A DNA stretch of 64,000 bases, taken from NCBI RefSeq assembly GCF_017654605.1, contig NZ_CP072113.1, positions 1,488,001-1,552,000 on the forward strand. Reading direction: 5' to 3'. Each line of letters begins with the position of its first letter. Position 1 is the first letter of the stretch. Made by a program: the position numbers and the translations under genes. Shown here one piece after another: positions 31,445 through 39,081 of this stretch. The notes under the pieces are model-generated. The model had not been told where the DNA came from. It saw only the letters and a program-made list of their open reading frames with translations, and ran no database searches. Source of the stretch: Yimella sp. cx-51 (GTDB taxonomy: Bacteria > Actinomycetota > Actinomycetes > Actinomycetales > Dermatophilaceae).

Positions 31445-32200
31445 TCAGCGCGTAGGCACGAGCCCGGCCAGTTGCAGCGCTGCGAGGTTGGTCGCGTCCG
31501 CCAACGCCTGATCAGCCGTCACCAACAGCCGGCGAAGGGCGCTCCGTCGTAGTTCGTGAGCGGCAGCCGCGCCGGCCGCGTCCTGCTCCAGCGCGGCCTC
31601 GGCGGCGTCGCTGATCGTCGCGGCTGTCCAGATCACCCTGGCGAGACGTCCGTCCATGCCGGAGGGCAACCCGAAAGGGGCGCTCGTGCGGGTGGACGCC
31701 TGCGCACGCTCACCGGCGTGCTGCCATGGCACCGCGTCGATGTCGTCCAATTCCGTTGTCGTCGAGCGGATCTCAGTGGTCAGGGTGCGTTCGATATCGG
31801 ACGAGGTAAGCATCTCGATGCGATGGATCGGCACCGGCGCGCAGTCGTATGCGCGCAGGTGTGCCTGCCAGCCACGGTCGCCCTCCGGGCCGTAGGGGAT
31901 GAGTTCGGGCACCAACGCACCACCGAACATCGGCACGAAGACGCACTCACCGGCATCGAGCGCGTCGGCCATGAGCGATGGTGACGACTTCGGCATCACG
32001 TGCGCGTGGCCGGGGTGGGGGAGCGCGCACAGTAGGACGCGTTCCCCGATCTGTGGCCACAGTTCGAGCCGATCGAGGTCGCCGCTCACGTCGTCGATGT
32101 CCGGAAAGGCGCGCTTGATCACCGCTGCCGCGGGTGCTGCGCCGTTCCACGCCGCGGTCGCCCACAGCGCGAGCCGAACCGATGCGGGGAGGGTGCCCAT
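31445..32200 (-). CDS. Hypothetical protein, actinobacterial
   Basis: 251 residues, soluble, no signal peptide or membrane segment seen. Features: Trp-rich N-terminus (LALWATAAWNG), a middle with FVPMFGGALVPELIPYGPEGDRGW, and an Ala-rich helical C-terminus. I do not recognise the family or function. TACGAT (complement of 32207-32212) ends 6 nt before the ATG, giving a leaderless start. It is divergent from the ABC ATPase gene with only 31 bp between the start codons. Confidence 0.78.
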   Translation of the reverse strand: MGTLPASVRLALWATAAWNGAAPAAAVIKRAFPDIDDVSGDLDRLELWPQIGERVLLCALPHPGHAHVMPKSSPSLMADALDAGECVFVPMFGGALVPELIPYGPEGDRGWQAHLRAYDCAPVPIHRIEMLTSSDIERTLTTEIRSTTTELDDIDAVPWQHAGERAQASTRTSAPFGLPSGMDGRLARVIWTAATISDAAEAALEQDAAGAAAAHELRRSALRRLLVTADQALADATNLAALQLAGLVPTR

Positions 32201-32206
32201 CGGGTC

Positions 32207-32225
32207 ATCGTAGGTGTCCTAGGTT
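32207..32225. promoter_or_regulatory. Face-to-face -10 boxes of divergent genes
   Basis: TACGAT on the minus strand (32207-32212) and TAGGTT on the plus strand (32220-32225) are 7 bp apart, each 6 nt from the start codon of its gene (32200 and 32232). Polymerase on one promoter must cover the other, so the two genes probably cannot be transcribed at the same instant. Confidence 0.45.
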
Positions 32226-32231
32226 GGTCCC

Positions 32232-33017
32232 ATGAGTGATGTCTTGGCCTTCGCCGGAGTGACCGTCGTGCGTGGCGACAAGAAGCTGCTGGACGATGTC
32301 ACCTGGGAGGTCGAGGAGGGCGAACGCTGGGTCGTGCTCGGCCCGAACGGCGCCGGCAAGACCACCCTGTTGCAGCTCGCGGCCGCCAGGATGCACCCCT
32401 CGAGCGGCGTCGCAGGTGTACTCGCCGAGGTGCTCGGCGCGGTGAATGTCTTCGAGCTACGCCCGCGCATCGGTCTGGCGTCCGCCGCTGTGGCAGAACG
32501 CATTCCGGCGCAGGAGAAGGTGAGCGACGTCGTGGTCACGGCGTCGTACGCGATCGTCGGACGCTGGCGCGAGGAGTACGACTCGCTCGATCACGCCCGC
32601 GCCAAGGAACTGCTTGCGGCGATGGGCGCCGACCACCTGGCCGACCGCCGGTTCGGCACGTTGAGCGAGGGCGAGCGCAAGCGGGTGCAGATCGCTCGCG
32701 CCCTCATGACCGACCCTGAACTCATGTTGCTGGACGAACCGGCCGCCGGGCTCGACCTGGGCGGACGCGAAGACCTGGTGCGCCGCTTGTCCGAACTCGC
32801 CGAAGACATCTACGCGCCGGCCATGGTGCTGGTCACCCACCACGTCGAAGAGATCCCGCCCGGTTTCACCGATGTGCTGATGCTGCGCGACGGCAAGGTC
32901 GTAGCGGCCGGTCCGATCGAGACGACGATGACCGCGCAGAACCTCTCCGACACCTTCGGCATGCCCCTGCACCTCGATCGCCACGGCGACCGCTGGAGTG
33001 CGCGTTCGAGCTCGTGA
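32232..33017 (+). CDS. ABC transporter ATP-binding protein (ModF/YlmA-like)
   Basis: 261-residue cytosolic ATPase with Walker A GPNGAGKTT, signature LSEGERKRVQIARAL (Glu in place of the usual first Gly), Walker B LMLLDEPAAGLDLGG and H-loop VTHHVEEIPPGFTDVLMLRDG. This signature and C-terminus are typical of a stand-alone actinobacterial branch without a linked permease; none is encoded here. ATG start, with TAGGTT ending 6 nt upstream. The TauE-like gene follows 22 bp later. Confidence 0.88.
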   Translation: MSDVLAFAGVTVVRGDKKLLDDVTWEVEEGERWVVLGPNGAGKTTLLQLAAARMHPSSGVAGVLAEVLGAVNVFELRPRIGLASAAVAERIPAQEKVSDVVVTASYAIVGRWREEYDSLDHARAKELLAAMGADHLADRRFGTLSEGERKRVQIARALMTDPELMLLDEPAAGLDLGGREDLVRRLSELAEDIYAPAMVLVTHHVEEIPPGFTDVLMLRDGKVVAAGPIETTMTAQNLSDTFGMPLHLDRHGDRWSARSSS

Positions 33018-33039
33018 GGCGCATCGATAGCCTGCGGTA

Positions 33040-33804
33040 ATGCCTTGGACGGAAGCGCTGCTCATCCTGCTGGCCGGGATGGCAGCGGGCACGATCAACA
33101 CGATCGTCGGTTCGGGCACCCTGGTGACCTTTCCGACGCTGCTCGCGTTCGGCGTCCCCAGCGTGACCGCGAATGTGTCGAACACCGTCGGCCTGGTTGC
33201 AGGTGGCCTCAGTGGCACCTGGGGTTACCGCCGGGAGGTGCGCACCTGCGCCACTGAACTCAAGCGACTCGCCCCGATGTCCTTCCTCGGCGCCGTCGTC
33301 GGGGCGTTGCTGCTGATCAAACTGCCGCCGGAGGCGTTCAGCGCGATCGTCCCAGCGCTGATCCTGGCCGGTGTGCTGCTGGTCATCTTCGGGCCCCGAC
33401 TGCAGCGCTGGGCTGCCAAGAACCAGGCTGACAGTGACTCAGCCGGACGGCGCGGACTTCTCGCTGCGGGTGTCTTCGTCGCCGGCATCTACGGCGGCTA
33501 TTTCGGTGCGGCACAAGGCGTTCTGCTGATGGGCTTGATGAGCGTGTTGCTCGCACAGCCGCTGCAGCGCCTCAACGGCGTCAAGAACGTCCTCGGCACC
33601 ATCGTCAACTCGGTCGCCGCACTGACCTTCATCATCGTGTCGACACAGCACGTCAACTGGACGATCGCCGGGCTCATCGCCGTCGGATCATTGATCGGCG
33701 GGTTCATCGGCGCCCACTTCGGCCGCAAACTGCCGCCGAACGTCCTGCGCGGGTTCATCGTCGTCATCGGCGTGGTCGCGATCGTCAACCTGCTGGTGAA
33801 GTGA
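33040..33804 (+). CDS. TauE/SafE family sulfite/anion exporter
   Basis: Membrane protein of 254 residues with the family repeats: GTINTIVGSGTLVTFPTLLAFG near the start and GIYGGYFGAAQGVLLM in the second half, and about eight hydrophobic segments. Family members export sulfite, sulfoacetate or similar anions; substrate here is unknown. TAGCCT ends 6 nt before the ATG. Seven bases separate its stop from the methyltransferase gene. Confidence 0.9.
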   Translation: MPWTEALLILLAGMAAGTINTIVGSGTLVTFPTLLAFGVPSVTANVSNTVGLVAGGLSGTWGYRREVRTCATELKRLAPMSFLGAVVGALLLIKLPPEAFSAIVPALILAGVLLVIFGPRLQRWAAKNQADSDSAGRRGLLAAGVFVAGIYGGYFGAAQGVLLMGLMSVLLAQPLQRLNGVKNVLGTIVNSVAALTFIIVSTQHVNWTIAGLIAVGSLIGGFIGAHFGRKLPPNVLRGFIVVIGVVAIVNLLVK

Positions 33805-33811
33805 GTCGCCC

Positions 33812-34636
33812 GTGGCAGTGATCACCATCGACGACCCCCGCGACGATCGGGTGCGTGACTACTTCGGCCTTACCGATGTCGCGCTGCGCCGCGTGCTCGA
33901 ACCTCAGGAGGGCCTCTATCTCGCCGAGAGCGAGAAGGTGATCCGGCGCGCGCTGGGCGCCGGACACCGTCCTCGGTCATTCCTCATGGCGCGTCGCTGG
34001 CTGGACGACCTGGCAGATGTCGTCGGTGATGCCGAGCGGGACGACATTCCGGTCTTCGTAGCCGAAGCCGGCGTGATCGAAGCGATGACCGGTTTCCATC
34101 TGCACCGCGGTGCTCTGGCGTCGATGCACCGACCGCTGATGCCCGCGTGGCAGGTCGTCGTGCGCGACGCCCAGCGGGTGCTGGTCATCGAGGACGTCGT
34201 CGACCACACGAATGTGGGCGCGATCTTCCGATCGGCAGCGGCGATGGGCGCCGACGCCGTGCTCGTCACTCCGCGCTGCGCCGATCCGCTCTACCGGCGA
34301 GCGGTGCGCGTCTCGATGGGCACGGTCTTCCAAGTGCCCTGGACGCGGGTCGAGCCCTGGCCGCACGCAATCAGTGAATTGCGCGAATCCGGTTGGCACG
34401 TCGCAGCGCTCGCACTGGACGACGACGCCGTGTCACTCGACGAACTCGCCGCCGCCGAGCACGACAGGCTCTGCCTTGTGGTGGGCACGGAGGGGGGCGG
34501 ACTTTCCCGTAGCACGATCGCCGGCAGCTCGCAGACGGTGAGTATTCCGATGGCCGGTGGCGTCGATTCCTTGAATGTCGCTGCGGCCTCGGCGGTCGCA
34601 CTCTGGGCCACCAAGAGGCGCGGTCAGCGCAGCTGA
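33812..34636 (+). CDS. SpoU/TrmH-family RNA 2'-O-methyltransferase
   Basis: SPOUT methyltransferase of 274 residues. N-terminal substrate-binding part (~1-110), then the knotted catalytic domain with motif 1 VVDHTNVGAIFRSAAAMGADAV, motif 2 LVVGTEGGGLS and motif 3 IPMAGGVDSLNVAAASAVALW. Modifies rRNA or tRNA ribose; the exact nucleotide cannot be read. GTG start at 33812, 7 bp behind the TauE gene. Confidence 0.92.
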   Translation: MAVITIDDPRDDRVRDYFGLTDVALRRVLEPQEGLYLAESEKVIRRALGAGHRPRSFLMARRWLDDLADVVGDAERDDIPVFVAEAGVIEAMTGFHLHRGALASMHRPLMPAWQVVVRDAQRVLVIEDVVDHTNVGAIFRSAAAMGADAVLVTPRCADPLYRRAVRVSMGTVFQVPWTRVEPWPHAISELRESGWHVAALALDDDAVSLDELAAAEHDRLCLVVGTEGGGLSRSTIAGSSQTVSIPMAGGVDSLNVAAASAVALWATKRRGQRS

Positions 34637-34783
34637 ACTGATGCGTTGATCAAGCTCGCCAGAGTTCAAGCGTTGCCCAGCCTTCGAGTGCGCCAGCGAC
34701 TCAATGGTGAGTCCGAGACCGGAAATTCCTGAAACAGGGGTGGGTCACGCGGTGGACGATGCGCAGCGCCTATCGGCTGCCGT

Positions 34784-35173
34784 TCAGGCGCGAGCGTCGA
34801 TTACCCACGTAACGCCCAAGCCGAGGAGCGCCGTGTCGGCTGTCAGCAGGCGAATCTGCTCGACGTTTGCCTGAGCTAGCAACATTCGATCGAACGGGTC
34901 GTGCCGCGTGAAATCTGGGAACTCGGCCACTGCTGCTGCGTGGCGGGCAGTGAGGGGCAGTTCGGTCAGCCCGATGCTGTCCAGGCCGACTTGGAAGTCG
35001 CCAGGTAGGGACAGCTTTCCCAGCATTGTCTTGATGGTGACCTCGAGCACTGAAACCGACGAATAGCGCACCGCACCTGTGTCCGTGATGAGTGAACGTG
35101 CTGTTTGCCCTAGTCGCGCGTCTGCGGTGAGTGTCCAAATCAGTGCGTTGGTGTCGAGCAGAAGGCCCTTCAC
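34784..35173 (-). CDS. vapC: PIN-domain toxin (VapC-like)
   Basis: 129-residue putative ribonuclease toxin. Acidic metal-binding residues are visible at LLLDTNALIW (Asp7), VLEVTIK (Glu) and DFTRHDPFDRMLLAQA (Asp pair), and TADTALLGLG in the C-terminus. It overlaps the antitoxin gene by 4 bp (35170-35173), the usual order of antitoxin first. The 147 bp beyond its stop, up to the rRNA methyltransferase gene, hold no gene I can support. Confidence 0.92.
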   Translation of the reverse strand: MKGLLLDTNALIWTLTADARLGQTARSLITDTGAVRYSSVSVLEVTIKTMLGKLSLPGDFQVGLDSIGLTELPLTARHAAAVAEFPDFTRHDPFDRMLLAQANVEQIRLLTADTALLGLGVTWVIDARA

Positions 35174-35409
35174 CCTTTGCCGCCGTCGAATGCGGCAACA
35201 AGCTCGGGATCGTATGCATCAAGCGCATCGGTGTCGACAGTCGTGCCCGTCCAGCCAGGCGCTCCGATAACAACGGGACCATCGGTATGCATCACCAGGT
35301 CGACGACCGGTTTGCCGGCGCGGGCGATCGTCACCCGCTCACCCGCCAAGGCTGCTTCGATGAGGCGCGACAGCTGCGTCTTCGCCTCGTGCACGTTGAC
35401 CTGGACCAT
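35170..35409 (-). CDS. Phd/YefM-family antitoxin
   Basis: 79 residues: N-terminal DNA-binding part MVQVNVHEAKTQLSRLIEAAL followed by ERVTIARAGKPVVDLV, typical of Phd/YefM antitoxins paired with PIN toxins, then an acidic toxin-binding tail (DTDALDAYDPELVAAFDGG). GAGG lies right before the ATG, so the ribosome site is cramped. A perfect palindrome lies 16 bp upstream. Confidence 0.9.
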   Translation of the reverse strand: MVQVNVHEAKTQLSRLIEAALAGERVTIARAGKPVVDLVMHTDGPVVIGAPGWTGTTVDTDALDAYDPELVAAFDGGKG

Positions 35410-35424
35410 GCCTCAAGATTGGGC

Positions 35425-35438
35425 GACTTAGCTAAGTC
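35425..35438. promoter_or_regulatory. Operator palindrome of the toxin-antitoxin pair
   Basis: GACTTAGCTAAGTC, a perfect 14-bp palindrome 15 bp upstream of the antitoxin ATG. Phd/YefM proteins repress their own operons at such sites, so autoregulation is the likely use. Confidence 0.6.
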
Positions 35439-35632
35439 TGGCTAGGTGCTTGCGTTCCGCCCACAGGGTCAGCGCAGCCGAACGGGTTCGTCGGGGTTCA
35501 AACCACATGAGGGTGCACCTGAGCGCGTACGTTCAGGGAAAGCCGCTTGCTGTCGGTTCGGACTCGGTCAATCACGGTCCGCACTTCGACAGCTGGTAGG
35601 GCCGCGTCCCCCCATCAGGCAGGAGCTGAACC

Positions 35633-37783
35633 ATGGACAACCCCATCCTCTGGATCATCGTCGGCGTGCTCGTCGTGCTGGCGATCGTGGCGCTCGTCGC
35701 CATGATGAACAACAAGAAGAAGGAAGCCCAGCGCGCTGAAGCAGAGCAGTTGCGTCAGAACGCTGCTGCTGAACAAGCACAGTTGCGTGAGCGTGAGGAC
35801 CACGCCCAGGCTGCGGCCGCAGAAGCGGACCAGCGCCGCCAGGAGGCCGACCGCGCTGCCGCGCAGGCCCGCGCGGCCGAGCAGCGCGCTGGCAGCGTGC
35901 AGCAGGAAGCCAGCTCCCTGCGCCAGAACGTCGATGAGCAGCACCGCAAGGCAGACCTGCTCGACCCGGACGTCGACACCGACAAGGACGGCTTCCGCAA
36001 GGACGGCTCCCGCCCGGGTGGCCTGGACGACGCTGACCGCGGTGAGCACCGCGACCACATCGGCGACCGCGACGACCACACGCTCGGCACCGACCGCGAC
36101 CGCGACGAGCACCACGGACGTACCGGCGCTCTTGCTGCCGGTGGTGCTGCCGCCGGGGCCGGCGCCATCGCAGCTCACCGAGCCGGCGATGACCACGACC
36201 GCGACCGCAACGACGGTCTGCTCGGCGACCGTGATCGCGACCACGACGGTCGTGACGACCATCATGACAACAGCGACGGTCTGCTTGGCGACCGCGACCA
36301 TGACCGCGACGGCCTGCGACACGACAACCGCACCGATGACGTCCAGGTGGCTGCTGCCGGCGGAAGCTACGGATTGCACCAGCAGGGCGAGCCTCGTCGC
36401 GACGTCATGAACGACGACTTCGACGACGACGTGCGCGACCCCGCGCAGACCCGCCAGATGGGCGATGGCGCAGATCAGCGTCACCACGGTGGCGTCGACC
36501 AGCAGGGCCAGCATGACGTCGGCTTCGGCGACGGTCTGGCGGGCAACAGCCCGCACGGCCACGACGGCACTCACGACAACCGTGACGGCTTCGGCTCGGA
36601 CCCTGACCGCTCGGCACAGACCTGGTCGAACGACGCCGACCAGCGTGGTGTTGGCGGCGAGCGGGGCGGGCACCATGACGACGGTCTCGCTACTGACGAT
36701 CACCTCAACGGCGGCCACGGTGCTGCGGCGGCAGGTGCCGGAGCAGCAGGCCTGGGCGCAGGTGCTGCCGCAGCCGCTCACCACCGCGGCGATGACGACC
36801 ACGGCGGCAAGCTCGCCGAGGGAAGCTACGAGCGCGAACAACTGCGCGACCGGGTGAGTGACGAGGACCGCGAGCGTTACGGCCTGGGGCAGGGTGACGC
36901 CGGTCAGGGCACCATGGGCGATGTTCGCGGCGACCAGCACCACGGCGGCTACGACCAGCAGGGCAACAACCAGGCTGACTTCAGTGACGGCCTGGGCGGT
37001 CACAGCCCCGCTGCAGGTCAGCCCGGAGCCCAGCACGAGGCCGGCTTAGCTGGCGGTTCGTGGAACGACGGTGCCAGCGATCGGGCGCACGGTGGCACGG
37101 CTGCCGCCGGCCGCGATGTTGACAACGCGGACGGTTTGGCCGGATCTGGCGGTCGTCACCACGACACCGACACCGATGCTCCGGCGTCGGTCTACGAGCA
37201 GACCCGACAGGACCAGCAGGGTCAGCAGCACGGTGACCCGGTCGGCCACGGGGCTCAGGGCGGGTTCGCCGACGAGTCGACCTCGGGCTGGGCGGCCTCC
37301 AGCGACGGTGACCGCTTCGGCGACACCGGAACTGATCCCGGCCGCCTCGGTGACACCGGCAGTGAGCCCGGTCGCCAGAGTTGGGGCGACACCGGTCAGG
37401 ACCGTCCGGCGACTGCCGACGACTACCTCGGTGCTCCGGCCGCTGGTCAGCACCAAGGCGACCGTCGCGACGCCGGCCAGCTGCCCACCGACCGGGGCGA
37501 CCACCTTGGTCACGGCGAACGTCGGGACGACGTGGGCTCTGAGGGGCTTGGGCACGACTCTGACCGCCTTGGTGAGGGCCAGCACCTCGGTGACCACGAC
37601 CGCGGCGCCGACTTCGACCGCGGTGCACCGTCCGACCCGTCGCGGACCGACGACCCGACTGCGGGCCGTCACGACGACACCGGTCGGTTGACCGATGACG
37701 GGGCTCAGCCACAGGAGCACAAGTCGATCGGTGACCGCATCCGGTCGCTGCGTGACGACCTGCGCGGTCGCGATCAGCACTGA
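35633..37783 (+). CDS. Membrane-anchored Asp/His/Gly-rich repeat protein
   Basis: 716 residues that match no family I know. Order: one membrane helix (residues ~6-25), a Lys/Arg stop-transfer, a coiled coil rich in Ala/Glu/Gln (~30-108), a motif DPDVDTDKDGFRKDG like a Ca-binding loop, then ~570 residues of low-complexity Asp, His, Gly, Arg and Gln. Two Ala/Gly stretches (~166-182, ~363-382) each start a related block that ends in DQ(R)HHGG-DQQG. The chain ends in a basic/acidic helix (HKSIGDRIRSLRDDLRGRDQH). GGAG is 8 nt before the ATG. Codon bias is normal, and frame is open throughout, so it is a real gene. Role unknown; a disordered, metal-binding or condensate-forming envelope protein is a guess. 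Confidence 0.85.
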   Translation: MDNPILWIIVGVLVVLAIVALVAMMNNKKKEAQRAEAEQLRQNAAAEQAQLREREDHAQAAAAEADQRRQEADRAAAQARAAEQRAGSVQQEASSLRQNVDEQHRKADLLDPDVDTDKDGFRKDGSRPGGLDDADRGEHRDHIGDRDDHTLGTDRDRDEHHGRTGALAAGGAAAGAGAIAAHRAGDDHDRDRNDGLLGDRDRDHDGRDDHHDNSDGLLGDRDHDRDGLRHDNRTDDVQVAAAGGSYGLHQQGEPRRDVMNDDFDDDVRDPAQTRQMGDGADQRHHGGVDQQGQHDVGFGDGLAGNSPHGHDGTHDNRDGFGSDPDRSAQTWSNDADQRGVGGERGGHHDDGLATDDHLNGGHGAAAAGAGAAGLGAGAAAAAHHRGDDDHGGKLAEGSYEREQLRDRVSDEDRERYGLGQGDAGQGTMGDVRGDQHHGGYDQQGNNQADFSDGLGGHSPAAGQPGAQHEAGLAGGSWNDGASDRAHGGTAAAGRDVDNADGLAGSGGRHHDTDTDAPASVYEQTRQDQQGQQHGDPVGHGAQGGFADESTSGWAASSDGDRFGDTGTDPGRLGDTGSEPGRQSWGDTGQDRPATADDYLGAPAAGQHQGDRRDAGQLPTDRGDHLGHGERRDDVGSEGLGHDSDRLGEGQHLGDHDRGADFDRGAPSDPSRTDDPTAGRHDDTGRLTDDGAQPQEHKSIGDRIRSLRDDLRGRDQH
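36128..36580 (+). repeat. Internal repeat block A of Asp/His-rich protein
   Basis: Codes for residues ~166-316: Ala/Gly stretch, RAGDDHDRD, a doubled DGLLGDRD unit, GGSYGLHQ, MGDGADQRHHGGVDQQG and GDGLAGNSPHGHD. Block B repeats this order with divergence. Confidence 0.6.
36713..37039 (+). repeat. Internal repeat block B of Asp/His-rich protein
   Basis: Codes for residues ~361-469: Ala/Gly stretch, HRGDDDH, AEGSYERE, MGDVRGDQHHGGYDQQG and SDGLGGHSPAAGQ. It parallels block A but lacks the doubled GLLGDRD units. Confidence 0.6.
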
Positions 37784-37809
37784 TCACGCCTGAGCACGCA
37801 CCATTGACT

Positions 37810-37850
37810 CCGGCCCGTGCGGCCCCTCAGTGAGGGTTCGCACGGGCCGG
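37810..37850. terminator. Bidirectional terminator after the Asp/His-rich gene
   Basis: Perfect 12-bp inverted repeat (37810-37821 with 37839-37850) whose loop holds a second 5-bp hairpin (CCCTC/GAGGG). It lies between convergent genes; its right edge is just before the DUF3037 stop. Confidence 0.85.
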
Positions 37851-37858
37851 GACCATGT

Positions 37859-38233
37859 TCAGGAGGTGGTGCGTTCGATCAGGCGTCGCAGTTCGGCCGC
37901 CGGATCCGTTGTCAGGCCGCCGTGCACAGGGCCTGGTTGCACGCTGGTGCTCCGCGGCGCCACCAGCCAACCGAAGCGAGCCCCGAGCGATCGGATCTGC
38001 GGTTTCCCGGGGGTGTCGAGTCCGGCCGCGCAGTCGCTCAGTGACCGCAGCGTCTGCTCGATTTCGGCGGCGTCGACATCTGGCGCGAAGACCTCCAGCA
38101 GTGGGGGCCGCAGATGCCAGCCGACGGCGAGGAAATCGGCCATCTGGGCGTAGAGCACAACGCCGACGTTGACGAACTCCTCCCGCTCGACCGCGGGCAC
38201 GAATCGCAGTGTGGCGTATTGGTATCCGATCAT
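37859..38233 (-). CDS. DUF3037 protein, partner of HipA-like kinase
   Basis: 124 residues beginning IGYQYATLRFVPAVEREEFVNVGVVLY, the DUF3037 signature, followed by a charged helical C-terminus. Function unknown. The ATG at 38233 overlaps the HipA-like stop by 4 bp, so the two are co-translated. DUF3037 genes are repeatedly found beside HipA-like kinases, which suggests a functional pair. Confidence 0.88.
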   Translation of the reverse strand: MIGYQYATLRFVPAVEREEFVNVGVVLYAQMADFLAVGWHLRPPLLEVFAPDVDAAEIEQTLRSLSDCAAGLDTPGKPQIRSLGARFGWLVAPRSTSVQPGPVHGGLTTDPAAELRRLIERTTS

Positions 38234-38997
38234 CGGCGGTTCTCCGGCAACCACGCGGCAGGAGCAGCGAGCCGGGCCTGCAGGTGGGCGACGTACATCG
38301 CCCGCACGGCATCGGCGTCCGGCAGATCGGCGGTCGTCTCCAACCACTCGTCCGGCACGTCGGCGACGATCTCGTACAACACCTGCCCGGTCAGCTTCTG
38401 GGTGGCGGCGATCTGCACGCTACTGACGTCGGTGGCGACCTCGCGCAGGATGTGGCTGGAGTCGTCGAACGGTTGTGCCGCGAAGCGGGACGGGTCAGGT
38501 GTCCTGGATGGCCAGGTGTGGTGGAAGTAGAGCGCCGCGCCGTGGTCGATCACCCACAACTTCCGGCCCCAGCGCAGCAGATTCGGGTTGTGCGGCGTGC
38601 GGTCGATGTTGGCGACGAAGGCATCGAGCCAGAGGATCTCGGCGGCTTCGTGCGGCGGCGGGGGAGTCGTGCCGTCGTAGTTGAAAGCGCCCGGTAGGTA
38701 GTCCATCCCGAGGTTGAGGCCGATCGAGGCAGTCAGCAGATCCTGCACCTCCTCGTCCGCCTCGTACTTCGCGATCTGCTCGGGCAGTTCGATGAGTGCG
38801 AGTTCCGGCACGCGGATGCCGAGGGCCGAGGCGATTCCGGCCACGATGATCTCGGCGGCCAGCACCTTCACTCCCTGACCGGCGCCGCGGAACTTTATGA
38901 CCCAGGTGCCCTCGTCCTCCGCCTCGACGATGCCGGGCAAGGAACCGCCCTCGCGAAGGGGCGTGACATAGCGCAGGGCGCGGGTGGTGGCGAGCAC
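38230..38997 (-). CDS. HipA-like kinase (HipA_2 family)
   Basis: 255-residue putative Ser/Thr kinase. Key residues are kept: Lys35 in WVIKFRGAGQG (ATP), Asp132 and Asn137 in NIDRTPHNPNLL (catalytic loop), Asp151 in VIDHGAALYFHH (metal). Unlike classical hipBA no HTH antitoxin is present; the DUF3037 gene follows instead. GTG at 38997 is chosen because TACACT ends 6 nt before it and the preceding in-frame sequence does not look like the family. Divergent from the acyltransferase gene. Target unknown. Confidence 0.85.
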   Translation of the reverse strand: MLATTRALRYVTPLREGGSLPGIVEAEDEGTWVIKFRGAGQGVKVLAAEIIVAGIASALGIRVPELALIELPEQIAKYEADEEVQDLLTASIGLNLGMDYLPGAFNYDGTTPPPPHEAAEILWLDAFVANIDRTPHNPNLLRWGRKLWVIDHGAALYFHHTWPSRTPDPSRFAAQPFDDSSHILREVATDVSSVQIAATQKLTGQVLYEIVADVPDEWLETTADLPDADAVRAMYVAHLQARLAAPAAWLPENRR

Positions 38998-39081
38998 CCT
39001 GGGAGTGTAGGTGCCTCGGCGTCGACCACCTGTGCCCGAACGTGCGTCCACCATCGCCTGACTCGTCGGTAGGGTGATGCC

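Noticed and set aside
34637-34783. Possible small gene between the rRNA methyltransferase and vapC
   Set aside because: 147 bp with no start/ribosome-site combination and no recognisable product; only a short GGAAATTCC palindrome.
35615-37036. 473-codon Val/Ala-rich minus-strand frame opposite the Asp/His-rich gene
   Set aside because: It mirrors GAC/CAC-rich coding as GTC/GTG; the plus frame has a ribosome site, a signal-anchor and a terminator after it, so the plus strand is the gene.
36128-37039. Repeats that could suggest a CRISPR-like array
   Set aside because: Repeats are imperfect, in frame and protein-level; there are no even spacers and no cas genes.
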